Shown here: positions 54,926-63,069 of the stretch, piece after piece
Position numbering within the stretch: position 1 is the first letter of the stretch
Layout of the letters: every line of letters starts with the position of its first letter
Assembly: GCF_024979295.1 (NCBI RefSeq)
Contig: NZ_JANLCJ010000005.1
Span: 124,001-188,000 of the forward strand
Direction: 5' to 3'
Length of the DNA stretch: 64,000 bases
Source: Herbiconiux daphne
GTDB lineage: Bacteria > Actinomycetota > Actinomycetes > Actinomycetales > Microbacteriaceae
The notes under the pieces: model-generated
Told to the model about the DNA's origin: nothing
Seen by the model: only the letters and a program-made list of their open reading frames with translations
The model's database searches: none
Made by a program: the position numbers and the translations under genes

Positions 54926-56218
54926 TCACCGACGCGCCCCCGTCCGCACCTCGTCAAGTCGCTTGCGCAGCAATGTCTTGCTGACCCCAAGCTCCAGCGC
55001 AAGCCAACACCGAATGAGGACGAACCCCTGCCGCGCCCGCTCGATCGCCTCGTTCGACGTGACTGCAGCGTTATCGGCGTGCTTCGCGCCCTTGAATGCT
55101 CGATTGAAGCGATCGCGCCACAGATCGGCGCGCTTCGCCTTTCCGTACGTAGCGGCACTCGCGATTCCGACCGCATCGGTCACGACCTTCAACAGGTCGG
55201 GATAGCTCGGTGCCTTCTTTGAGGTCGGATGCGCCTGCCGCCAGATTGCATAGCCCAGCGCCTCCAGTGCCACCCCGATCTGCAACAACTGGGATTCGAC
55301 GGTCGAGTTACGTTGGAACAGCGTGGTGACTGCGATCCAGGTAGGACGCGACCACTTCTGAAATCCAGTGAGCCACGCGGAGACCCGGGCCGGGTCAGTT
55401 TCGTCGAGGTAGAACAACGGCTCGCGATCATCGAGTGAGTCGTGCAGGCCGTCGCCGCGCCCGAACGTTGGCTCGAAGGCGTCTGGCCACCAGCGTCGCT
55501 TATCTTTCCTGATGTCCATTGGCTGATCGTCGTGGCGCATCGCCGACCTCATCACTGCAGCGCACGGGAACGCGTAGGCGAGACTCATGAGGTCCTGGAT
55601 CATTCGATGTTGAGCGGAGTGATCATTCCAGGAACGCCTGCTGCGAGTGCGGGTCTCCACCGTCAGCCGGTCGGTAATGGTGAAGACACCATTCTTCGGT
55701 TGTGGCTGATGTGAGTATGACGTAGTGAGCCGGAGGTCGAAGGCGCCGCCAAGGACGTGATCGGGCTGGTTCTTCGCCAACAGCTCCAGACCGGTCACTC
55801 CTTCCCCGTCTTTGAAGTGGAGTCGAGTTTCCACGCTCGTCATCCTCGTCCAGCGGGCAAGGCCCTCGACTTCAGTGCGTAGGCCGTTGATCTTCGAGTA
55901 GTCCACATCGTTCGACCCGGCTGCGATCGCGAAGCGATAGCGAATGCATTGCTCAGAGTGGGCCAGCGTTGAGGCGGAAGCGCCGGCTGACCGCCCCTCC
56001 TGCAATGTTACCCAGCCCTGTCCGTCCCGAGCGACGAGGGGATCGGGTAGCGGCAGCTTCGAGTTGAGATCGAACGCATCGGCGAAACCCAGCGCTCGCG
56101 GCCAAGTCACTTCAGCACCGCGGTCGTCGAGTGCGACGACAATCACCTCGTCCGTCCCAGCCGTTCCCGACCGGCTGTGCATGATGCGGGTCACGCCTAG
56201 CGCCAGCTTCTCCGTCAT
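54926..56218 (-). CDS. HEPN-type protein, ApeA-like
   Basis: A 430-residue soluble protein. The N-terminal half is beta-rich (GLRTEVEGLARWTRMTSVET; GGAFDLRLTTSYSHQPQPKN), and the C-terminal third is a helical HEPN-like domain with a possible RNase motif R373-x6-H380 in FNRAFKGAKHADN. This layout and the sequence around it resemble ApeA anti-phage proteins, single HEPN nucleases. Its ATG overlaps the stop of the small upstream gene by 4 nt. If not ApeA, it is an unclassified HEPN-like defence protein. Confidence 0.55.
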   Translation of the reverse strand: MTEKLALGVTRIMHSRSGTAGTDEVIVVALDDRGAEVTWPRALGFADAFDLNSKLPLPDPLVARDGQGWVTLQEGRSAGASASTLAHSEQCIRYRFAIAAGSNDVDYSKINGLRTEVEGLARWTRMTSVETRLHFKDGEGVTGLELLAKNQPDHVLGGAFDLRLTTSYSHQPQPKNGVFTITDRLTVETRTRSRRSWNDHSAQHRMIQDLMSLAYAFPCAAVMRSAMRHDDQPMDIRKDKRRWWPDAFEPTFGRGDGLHDSLDDREPLFYLDETDPARVSAWLTGFQKWSRPTWIAVTTLFQRNSTVESQLLQIGVALEALGYAIWRQAHPTSKKAPSYPDLLKVVTDAVGIASAATYGKAKRADLWRDRFNRAFKGAKHADNAAVTSNEAIERARQGFVLIRCWLALELGVSKTLLRKRLDEVRTGARR

Positions 56219-56502
56219 GCCATCGCCTCCATGGTTTCTCTGAGGAGGACGAAGTTGGACATGGGTAGTTGGACGAGGTCGTCCCGAGAGCCGGACAATT
56301 TGGCCATCTCCCTTCGTATAGCGACGATTGCCTTCCAGACCGCCTCGAAGCCGGCATCGAGCGCAGGGCGCGCATTCGCAGGCGAAACCTCGGCTGGAAA
56401 GGCGGCGACGTGCTCCCACGAGGCGCAGGTCATCATGGCGCCCCCGTTGCTTTCAACGGCAAACTCCGTGAAGTCGGGCCGGCCCACGATCCCACGGCGC
56501 AT
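56215..56502 (-). CDS. Small protein of defence operon
   Basis: A 95-residue protein of unknown family. It has no membrane segment, and its middle is helical (DAGFEAVWKAIVAIRREMAK). Its stop overlaps the next ATG (ATGA), which supports translation, and it starts 15 nt after the Abi-like gene. An internal ATG (MTCASWEHV) is an alternative start. Position between two HEPN-type genes suggests an antitoxin, sensor or adaptor, but nothing in the sequence proves that. Confidence 0.5.
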   Translation of the reverse strand: MRRGIVGRPDFTEFAVESNGGAMMTCASWEHVAAFPAEVSPANARPALDAGFEAVWKAIVAIRREMAKLSGSRDDLVQLPMSNFVLLRETMEAMA

Positions 56503-56517
56503 CGTCCAATTTCGGCC

Positions 56518-57273
56518 TCAAGTTTCCTCGTCCGTGAGCATCAGTTCGCCAGCATAGATGGGGCATTGCTCGATGCGGTCGGAGATTTGGCTGTGCTCCC
56601 GGAGCCACGACTCGAGGTCCTTATTGAGAAAGCCGGCGAGCTCGATGATCGAGGCATGTGCGGTCATCAGGGGGAGACGGAGAGGCTCACCATCTGCGGT
56701 GGACCCTCCAGCAATCGGAACGCCCCAAACAATGTGTTCGTGGTGTGCAATGCGGTTTCGCAAGGCCTGCACACGCCGCGCGACGCCCTCAACTCGCTGG
56801 CGATCGAGGTCGTTCACTTGAGGGAAGGCGCGGCGCACAGCAGCCTTCCAGATGACGGTGTCGTAAATGCGACGCTGACGTTCTCCGTCGACCTCGGCAT
56901 ATTGTCCGCGACCAAGCAACTTGACCCAGAAGCCGAAGGTCAGCGATGCAACAAGTTTCCCATGAACGACCTGTGGGTCATCGGGCAGGCTCCCAAGACG
57001 GGTTCGACTCATTGCTTCCTCGACCAGATGAGTCGCCTGCTGATCGAGGATGGTTCGATCTCTGTACCAGACGAGCCCGTACGAACTTGCAAGCTCTCTC
57101 GCCATGGCGGACCGCATCGCAACCTCCACATGGGCAAGGTCATCGAAAACGGCGAGAGCGACGGCACTTGCCCACCGGTAGAGCTCAATCCCATCGACAT
57201 CTGGGTCGAAGCGGCAGGCGGCGTCGTACCTCTGCATACGAGCCTCTGGGATGTTTGCTCGAAGACGGTCCAT
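56518..57273 (-). CDS. Abi-like HEPN protein (AbiD/AbiF family)
   Basis: A 251-residue helical protein of the Abi_2 type, known for phage abortive infection. The N-terminal region (DGIELYRWASAVALAVFDDL; VEVAMRSAMARELASSYGLV) and VASLTFGFWVKLLG are characteristic. The HEPN RNase motif is RNRIAHHE, with R172-x4-H177 intact. First gene of the operon; ATG 57273 used, with internal ATG 57237 possible. Proposed role: RNA cleavage that stops growth when phage is sensed. Confidence 0.8.
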   Translation of the reverse strand: MDRLRANIPEARMQRYDAACRFDPDVDGIELYRWASAVALAVFDDLAHVEVAMRSAMARELASSYGLVWYRDRTILDQQATHLVEEAMSRTRLGSLPDDPQVVHGKLVASLTFGFWVKLLGRGQYAEVDGERQRRIYDTVIWKAAVRRAFPQVNDLDRQRVEGVARRVQALRNRIAHHEHIVWGVPIAGGSTADGEPLRLPLMTAHASIIELAGFLNKDLESWLREHSQISDRIEQCPIYAGELMLTDEET

Positions 57274-57322
57274 GTGGCTCCTAATTGCATGGCAACAGTA
57301 TTGGATCTAGACTAGGAGACAG

Positions 57323-57368
57323 CCCCCGACGCAGCGCACCCAGTGTGACGGTCGGGGTTCCTTTTTTA
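57323..57368 (+). terminator. Plus-strand terminator hairpin
   Basis: CCCCGAC pairs with GTCGGGG, followed by TTCCTTTTTT. It faces away from the defence operon and has no plus-strand gene before it, so it may end an antisense or unannotated transcript, or be left over from a lost gene. The rest of 57274-57550 shows nothing I can support. Confidence 0.6.
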
Positions 57369-57553
57369 TCCTCCGGCGCGAACGTGAAGGCTGTGCAGAG
57401 ACGCTCTGCGGCACGACGTTCGCCCCCTACGGCAAAGCGGTGTCGGATGCCACTGCGACAATGTAGCTGCGCCGACATGGAGCCTGCGCTAGTCGGGCCT
57501 CCAGATGTGGTCACCGTGCTGCTTGCTGACCGCGATAGGCGAATCTACTCGGC

Positions 57554-57957
57554 ATAGCATCGCGCAAATCCCGCGTCAACAGCGAGATGTTGCGCGTGTA
57601 TGGCAGATCGGGCGTGCATCCTCGACAGGCAGACGCAGTAGGGACAGTGTTTCAGGGAGATTGAACGGCTCGCGCATGATCCCCAGCGGTCGTTCCCCAA
57701 TCTCAGTGATTCACGTGCCAACTTCAATGACATGAGGGATTTCGCCGGAACCTGGGACGATGCAATTGTCCAACAGGCTGTTGGCCAATTGCTGTGGGGT
57801 CCTAGTATCGTGCTCTTGTCAACACTCAAGGACGCGGAGACAGTCAGCCGCTCGGCATAGCGAGTTTCAGCTTCCGGAGGCGCTGCCGGACCAGTTGCAG
57901 ACGGCGCTGCCGACCATCGAGCAGATCGAGCGCGAACTCGGGGAGGCTGCCGAGTGA
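57554..57957 (+). pseudogene. Decayed YhcG/DUF1016 PDDEXK nuclease gene
   Basis: Translated in pieces, the strand reads SRVNSEMLRVYGRSG, then after a frameshift ILDRQTQ, a TAG stop at 57639-57641, then FREIERLAHDPQRSFPNLSD and DDAIVQQAVGQLLWGPSIVL LLSTLKDAE, and finally EFQLPEALPDQLQTALPTIE plus QIERELGEAAE and a stop. These match in order the start, DUF1016 N-domain and extreme C-terminus of YhcG-type proteins. The whole PDDEXK nuclease domain is missing between about 57835 and 57855. YhcG proteins occur in defence and restriction islands, so this is a remnant of earlier cargo. Confidence 0.75.
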
Positions 57958-58022
57958 CGGGGCATCAGCGATAGCCCACTCGCCTCTTCTGAGTGCGTCA
58001 AGGGTGAGTTCAGACGGGTACC

Positions 58023-58043
58023 CGTGCCCACACTTTGCCCACA
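58023..58043. repeat. Putative integrase arm-type sites, right
   Basis: CGTGCCCACA (58023-58032) and TTTGCCCACA (58034-58043) repeat the left-end tandem (19 nt shared, TGCCCACACTTTGCCCACA) in the same orientation, about 100 bp inside the right attachment site. Confidence 0.6.
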
Positions 58044-58146
58044 CTTGGGCGCCAGGGATCATGATTCACCACCGTCTGTGTGATCGAAGAGTCTCGGAAA
58101 TATGCGGGACTCGCGACTTCGCACCGGCCTTCTCGACCGGGAAAGC

Positions 58147-58171
58147 GGGTTCAAGTCCCCGGGGGTGCACC
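58147..58171 (+). other. Right attachment site (copy of tRNA-Lys 3' end)
   Basis: GGGTTCAAGTCCCCGGGGG plus TGCACC. It differs from the left copy at one base, and here ACCA follows GGGGTGC, so the CCA is encoded. This is probably the original 3' end of the chromosomal tRNA gene. No cloverleaf can be drawn upstream. Confidence 0.85.
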
Positions 58172-58178
58172 ACGAAGA

Positions 58179-58217
58179 GGGCTCCTGCCCAGCGATTGCG
58201 CTGAACAGGGGCCCTTT
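58179..58217 (+). terminator. Original tRNA terminator outside the island
   Basis: GGGCTCCTG (58179-58187) pairs with CAGGGGCCC (58206-58214), one G-T wobble, then TTT. It directly follows the right attachment site. Downstream, CCTAGCAG (58290-58297) and CTGCTAGG (58363-58370) form a wide inverted repeat whose right arm abuts the Shine-Dalgarno of the next gene; no gene lies in 58172-58376. Confidence 0.65.
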
Positions 58218-58376
58218 CCCATTGGCCGACCCGAGTGGTACCCTCAGCCAGGGGCGAGCGCGGAATGGGGCCTTCCGTCGTTCAGAACTCCTAGCAGTGC
58301 GACTCTTTCACCTGGAAGGTGCGGCTGCGGCGCGCCAGGGCGCGCGCGATCGATGACGACTGCTGCTAGGGGACTC

Positions 58377-59831
58377 ATGTCATACGTTATTGCGATCGAC
58401 CTCGGCGAAGGAATCGCGGCGGCGGCGGTCATCGATCTCGTCGACGGATCGTCGCACCGCAACGGCGACGTGCGCTCCGTGGCCCTGTCGCGCACGGAGC
58501 CCGCCGACGGCACCGTCTGGATCGGTGACGACGGCTACGCCTACTTCGGCGACGAAGCCGCCGAGCGCAGCCTGGCGCAACCCGAACGCGCGCTACGCGG
58601 CGTGCTCGACCGGGTCGGCGAACCCGAGCCGGAAGCGGAACCGGGCACGACGCCGGAGATCCGGCCCGAAGAGGTCGTCGCCGCGCAGGTGGCGTGGATC
58701 GTCGACGTCGCCATCGAGCAGGAGGGCCACGAGCCCGAGGCCGTGGCGCTCGTGCATCCCGACACCTGGGGGAGTCGCGAGATCGAGCTGATGACCGCGG
58801 CGCTCGCCGTGGAGGGGCTCGACGACGTCGAGCTCTACAGCGAGCAGGAGGCGTTCGCGGCATCCGAGGCCTGGGAGGGCACCCCGGAGCACGGCGCCGG
58901 CCTGCTGCTGGCGTCGCTGTTCGTCATGAGCCCCGCCGTCGAGCCGGTCGCCGCGGTGACCGCGGTCGCTCCGATCGGGCGCGACGAAAGCCTCGCGCCC
59001 GGAAGCGCCGCCGCCGGGAAGGCCGCGTCGATCGCCGCGCCTGCCTCTGCCGTCGGCGTCGTGGGCGCGCAGTGGAACCGCATGATCCACGGCAGCCGGC
59101 GCCGGCTCGTGCTGGCCTCTGCCGTCGCCGCCGCGGTCGTGCTCGCCACCACCGCCGGCGCGGTGGGTCTCGGCGGCCTCATCCAGACCCGCGACCCCGC
59201 CTCGGCGACCTCGGCGAAGGCATCCGTCGGCGACTCGGCAAGCGGCTCAGGCTCCGCTAGCTCCGGAGATGCGGATGCCGCCAGCCGGGCCAAATCGCCG
59301 ACCATCGAGAAGACCGGCGACACCACCGAAGCCCCCGTGGTCGGCACTCCGGCGCCGACCAACGGTTCGCAGACGCCGCCCACCGCCCCGGTCGCTCCCC
59401 GGAGCCCCTCGAACCCCTCGTCGCCCAGCCGGCCCGTCGCCCCCACCAATCCCGCGAATCCGCCCGCGCCCAGCAGGCCGGCCACGCCCGCGAACCCCAC
59501 CACGCCGTCGCGCCCGACCACTCCCACCAGCCCGACCCGGCCCACGACACCGTCCACACCGTCGCCCACGCCCACGCCGACTCCCACACCCACCCAGCCG
59601 CCCGTCGTCACGCCGACGCCCGATCCGGTGCCCGTCGACCCTGCGCCAGTCGATCCCGCGCCGGTTGACCCGGCGCCGGTCGACCCCGCTCCGGTCGATC
59701 CCGCGCCGGTTGACCCGGCGCCGGTCGATCCTGCTCCGGTCGATCCCGCGCCGGTCGATCCGGCGCCGGTCGACCCCGCTCCAGTCGACCCCGCGCCGGT
59801 CGATCCGGCGCCGGTCGACCCCGTGCCCTGA
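58377..59831 (+). CDS. Hsp70-like membrane protein with PAPVD repeat tail
   Basis: A 484-residue protein. Residues 1-200 resemble the N-terminal lobe of an Hsp70/actin-type ATPase (YVIAIDLGEGIAAAAVIDLV; VWIGDDGYAYFGDEAAERSL; PEAVALVHPDTWGSREIELM), but the second nucleotide-binding lobe is missing. One helix follows at about residues 242-262 (LVLASAVAAAVVLATTAGAV). The outer 210 residues are Ser/Pro/Thr-rich, ending in twelve PAPVD units (59640-59820). ATG 58377. Probably a membrane-anchored protein whose tail spans the cell wall; ATPase activity is doubtful. Confidence 0.7.
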   Translation: MSYVIAIDLGEGIAAAAVIDLVDGSSHRNGDVRSVALSRTEPADGTVWIGDDGYAYFGDEAAERSLAQPERALRGVLDRVGEPEPEAEPGTTPEIRPEEVVAAQVAWIVDVAIEQEGHEPEAVALVHPDTWGSREIELMTAALAVEGLDDVELYSEQEAFAASEAWEGTPEHGAGLLLASLFVMSPAVEPVAAVTAVAPIGRDESLAPGSAAAGKAASIAAPASAVGVVGAQWNRMIHGSRRRLVLASAVAAAVVLATTAGAVGLGGLIQTRDPASATSAKASVGDSASGSGSASSGDADAASRAKSPTIEKTGDTTEAPVVGTPAPTNGSQTPPTAPVAPRSPSNPSSPSRPVAPTNPANPPAPSRPATPANPTTPSRPTTPTSPTRPTTPSTPSPTPTPTPTPTQPPVVTPTPDPVPVDPAPVDPAPVDPAPVDPAPVDPAPVDPAPVDPAPVDPAPVDPAPVDPAPVDPAPVDPAPVDPVP

Positions 59832-59999
59832 CCGTCGATCGAATCCGGCTCGGACGCGACATCCGGTCTGCACCCGCGAGACAGCGTGCGCTGATCGTGG
59901 GCCGCTCCGCCGCGCCGACTATCGAAAAGTGCCGCGCCAATGACACTATGGTTCTGACTTCCTCACTGCGAGGTCGATTCGGCCACGGAAAGAGTTGTT

Positions 60000-61445
60000 G
60001 TGGAACGGTTGGAGCGAGACGTCGTCATCGTCGGCGCCGGAGTGACGGGGCTGACCGCGGCGGTCACGCTGCGTGAGGCCGGATGCAGCGTGATCGTGCT
60101 CGAGGCGCGCGACCGCGTCGGCGGCCGGGTCTGGACCGATCACGTCGACGGCCAGCTCTACGAGATCGGCGGCCAATGGGTGTCGCCCGACCAGACGGCG
60201 TTGCTCGAGGTGCTCGACGATCTCGGCCTCGACACCTACGAGCGGTATCGCGACGGCGAGAGCGTCTACATCGGCGCCGACGGGGTCGCCAAGCGCTTCA
60301 CGGGCGGCGTCGTGCCGACGAACCCGCACACCGAGGCCGAGATCGAACGGCTCATCGTGCTGCTCGACCAGCTCGTGGCCGAGACCGACCCGGCCGCGCC
60401 GTGGGAGCATCCGAACGCCGACGAGCTCGACCGCATCTCGTTCTCGGCCTGGCTGCGGCAGCAGAGCGACGACGCCGAGGCACGCGAGAACATCGCCCTG
60501 TTCATCGCCGACGCCATGCTGACCAAGCCCGCGCACTCCTTCTCGGCGCTTCAGGCACTGCTCATGGCCGCCAGCGCCGGCAGTTTCAGCCATCTGGTCG
60601 ACGCCGACTTCATTCTCGACCGGCGCGTGGTCGGCGGGCTGCAGCGGGTGCCGCTCGCGCTGGCGGCGACGCTCGACCCGGTTGACCTGCGCCTCGGGCA
60701 GCCGGTGCGCGGCATCCGCTGGTCGTCGGCCGCGCTGCCCGTTGAGGCAGTGCCCGCCGACGCAGAGCCCGCCGACGCCGAGCCCGCCCGCGCCGAGCCC
60801 GCCGAGTCGGTCGAGGTCTCGACCGACGACCTCGTGGTCACCGCGAAGCGCGTGATCGTGGCCGTGCCGCCGAACCTCTACAACCGCATCGACTACGCAC
60901 CCGCCCTGCCGCGCCTGCGCCAGCAGTTGTCGCAGCACCAGTCGCTCGGCCTCGTCATCAAGGTGCACGCCACCTACGACACCCCTTTCTGGCGCGAGGA
61001 GGGGCTGTCAGGCACCGCCTTCAGCCCTTACCGCGTCGTGCACGAGGCCTACGACAACTCGAATATCGGAGAGACCCGGGGCACGCTCGTGGGCTTCGTC
61101 TCCGACGAGAAGGCCGACGCCCTGCTCGCGCTGCCCGCCGCCGAGCGCCGGCATCGCATCCTCGAGTCGCTCGCTGCCTACTACGGGCCGAAGGCGCTCG
61201 AGCCGGTCGTCTACTTCGAGAGCGACTGGGCCGCCGAGGAGTGGACGCAGGGTGCCTACGCCGCGAGCTTCGACCTGGGGGGCCTCACCCGCTACGGGGC
61301 GCTGCAGCTCGAACCGGTGGGGCCCCTCCGCTTCGGATCGAGCGACCTCGCCGCCGAGGGCTACCAGCACGTCGACGGCGCCATTCGGGTGGGGCGCCGG
61401 CTCGCCGCCGAGACCATCGAGAGCATCGAGAGCCTCGGGGCGTAG
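60000..61445 (+). CDS. Flavin-dependent monoamine oxidase
   Basis: A 481-residue FAD enzyme of the amine oxidase family. The dinucleotide-binding motif is VVIVGAGVTGLTAAVTLREA, followed by LEARDRVGGRVWTDHVDGQL, and near the C-terminus GSSDLAAEGYQHVDGAIRVG binds FAD. The length and TPFWREEGLSG region fit putrescine/monoamine oxidases that turn amines into aldehydes. A short Ala/Glu/Pro insert of tandem AEPADAEPARAEP units lies near residue 255. GTG start with GGAAAGAG upstream. The next gene encodes an aldehyde dehydrogenase, which fits amine catabolism. Confidence 0.88.
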   Translation: MERLERDVVIVGAGVTGLTAAVTLREAGCSVIVLEARDRVGGRVWTDHVDGQLYEIGGQWVSPDQTALLEVLDDLGLDTYERYRDGESVYIGADGVAKRFTGGVVPTNPHTEAEIERLIVLLDQLVAETDPAAPWEHPNADELDRISFSAWLRQQSDDAEARENIALFIADAMLTKPAHSFSALQALLMAASAGSFSHLVDADFILDRRVVGGLQRVPLALAATLDPVDLRLGQPVRGIRWSSAALPVEAVPADAEPADAEPARAEPAESVEVSTDDLVVTAKRVIVAVPPNLYNRIDYAPALPRLRQQLSQHQSLGLVIKVHATYDTPFWREEGLSGTAFSPYRVVHEAYDNSNIGETRGTLVGFVSDEKADALLALPAAERRHRILESLAAYYGPKALEPVVYFESDWAAEEWTQGAYAASFDLGGLTRYGALQLEPVGPLRFGSSDLAAEGYQHVDGAIRVGRRLAAETIESIESLGA

Positions 61446-61497
61446 GCTTCCGCGCATCCGGCCCGACCAACCCCCACACCGACCGAGGAGACACCGA

Positions 61498-62880
61498 ATG
61501 ACCAGCCACTACGCCGTCATCAACCCCGCCACGGGCGAGACCCTGGCCGAATACCCCACCATCACCGACGCCGAGCTGCAGGATGCGATCGGGTCGGCCG
61601 CGGCGGCCTTCGAAGGCTGGTCGCGACGCGTGCCGGTCGCCGACCGCACCGCGCTGATCGCGCGCGTGGCCGAACTGCACACCGAGCGGCGTGACGAGCT
61701 GGCCGAGATCGCGGTGCGCGAGATGGGCAAGCCGCTCGACCAGGCGCTCGGCGAGGTCGACTTCGCCGCCGCGATCTACCAGTACTACGTCGACAACGGT
61801 GCCGACTTCCTCGCCGACGAGCCGATCGACCTGGCCGAGGGCTCGGGCTCGGCGTTCATCCGCCGCGGCGGCCTCGGCGTACTGCTGGGCATCATGCCGT
61901 GGAACTTCCCCTACTACCAGGTGGCGCGGTTCGCCGGCCCGAACATCGTGGCGGGCAACACCATCCTGCTGAAGCACGCCCCGCAATGCCCCGAGTCGGC
62001 CGCGGCCATCGCCCGCATCTTCGACGAGGCGGCCGCGTCGGTGGGGGCACCCGCCGGCGTCTACGTCAACATCTTCGCCAGCAACGACCAGATCGCGACG
62101 GTCATCGCCGACCCGCGCCTGCAGGGCGTCTCGGTCACCGGTTCCGAGCGGGCCGGAGCCGCCGTCGCAGAGCTCGCCGGCAAGAACCTCAAGAAGGTCG
62201 TGCTCGAGCTCGGCGGCTCCGACCCGTTCATCCTGCTCTCGACCGACGACCTGGATGCCGCGGTGCAGGATGCCGTGAACGCGCGCCTCGACAACAACGG
62301 GCAGTCGTGCAACGCGGCCAAGCGCTTCATCGTGATCGACTCGCTCTACGACTCCTTCGCGTCGAAGTTCGTCGAGGTGTTCACCGCCGCGCAGCCGGCC
62401 GACCCGATGGCCGAGGGCACCCTGCTCGGGCCACTCTCGTCGGCGGCCGCCACCGAACGGCTCGAGGAGCAGCTCGGCCGAGCCCGCACACAGGGCGCGA
62501 CCGTGCTGGCCTCCGGAACCCCGTCGGGCAACTTCTTTCCGCCCGCCGTGCTGGCCGACGTCACCGACGCGATGGATGCCTACCGCGAGGAGTTCTTCGG
62601 CCCGGTGGCCGCCCTCTACAAGGTGTCGTCGGAGGAGGAGGCCGTGCGGTTGGCGAACGACACGCCCTTCGGGCTGGGTTCCTACGTCTACACCACCGAC
62701 GAGGAGCAGGCGCTGCGGGTGGCCGACGCGATCGACGCCGGCATGGTGTGGATCAACCTCGTGCTCGGCGACGCCGCGGAGCTGCCGTTCGGCGGTGTGA
62801 AGCGCTCGGGCTCCGGCCGCGAGATGGGCCGTTTCGCCATGGAGGAGTTCGTGAACAAGAAGCTCATCCGCGTCGCCTGA
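61498..62880 (+). CDS. NAD(P)-dependent aldehyde dehydrogenase (succinate-semialdehyde type)
   Basis: A 460-residue dehydrogenase. Visible are GIMPWNFPYYQVARFAGPNI, the cofactor-linked VTGSERAGAAVAE, the catalytic Glu in VLELGGSDPF and the catalytic Cys in NNGQSCNAAKRFIV. The start YAVINPATGETLAEYPTITD is usual for succinate-semialdehyde dehydrogenases. ATG 61498 follows GAGGAG. It stands 52 nt after the amine oxidase gene and probably oxidises its aldehyde product, for example 4-aminobutanal or succinate semialdehyde. Confidence 0.9.
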   Translation: MTSHYAVINPATGETLAEYPTITDAELQDAIGSAAAAFEGWSRRVPVADRTALIARVAELHTERRDELAEIAVREMGKPLDQALGEVDFAAAIYQYYVDNGADFLADEPIDLAEGSGSAFIRRGGLGVLLGIMPWNFPYYQVARFAGPNIVAGNTILLKHAPQCPESAAAIARIFDEAAASVGAPAGVYVNIFASNDQIATVIADPRLQGVSVTGSERAGAAVAELAGKNLKKVVLELGGSDPFILLSTDDLDAAVQDAVNARLDNNGQSCNAAKRFIVIDSLYDSFASKFVEVFTAAQPADPMAEGTLLGPLSSAAATERLEEQLGRARTQGATVLASGTPSGNFFPPAVLADVTDAMDAYREEFFGPVAALYKVSSEEEAVRLANDTPFGLGSYVYTTDEEQALRVADAIDAGMVWINLVLGDAAELPFGGVKRSGSGREMGRFAMEEFVNKKLIRVA

Positions 62881-63069
62881 GCGGCACGCACTCCCTTCGG
62901 CGGGGGCTACGTACTCCTGCCGCCGTCACTACGTACATGTTCTTCAGTCGAGCGATTTCGACGTCGAGAGTGAGTAAAACCTACTCATGGCCACCCCGTG
63001 GCCGTAGACATCTTGGCCCGAGATGCCGCGACCCACCCCGTCGCGGCGTGAAGAGAAAGCACTCGACGA

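Larger units (their letters stand above)
49367..58171. mobile_element. tRNA-Lys-integrated island carrying defence genes
   Basis: The left edge is the 3' part of tRNA-Lys and the right edge is a 25-bp copy of it (one mismatch) at 58147-58171. A tyrosine integrase lies 100 bp inside the left edge, reading towards the tRNA. TTTGCCCACA motif pairs occur just inside both ends. GC content is visibly lower than in the flanks, and Lys/Thr/Ser codons with A or T endings are more common. Cargo is a four-gene HEPN/SIR2 operon, a nuclease-gene remnant and structured DNA. No conjugation, replication or capsid genes are seen, so it is a defence island that would rely on a helper to move. Confidence 0.85.

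Noticed and set aside
57281..57557. Small genes upstream of the Abi-like gene
   Set aside because: Frames on both strands cross the terminator hairpin, lack binding sites and show no family; the right part overlaps the YhcG remnant.
57844..58062. Minus-strand 72-codon frame near the right end of the island
   Set aside because: It is antisense to the intact C-terminal part of the YhcG remnant and runs through the integrase arm sites.
58076..58171. A second tRNA gene ending in GGGGTGCACCA
   Set aside because: The T-arm and acceptor 3' half are present, but no D-arm, no proper anticodon loop and no matching 5' acceptor; it is only the attachment-site copy.
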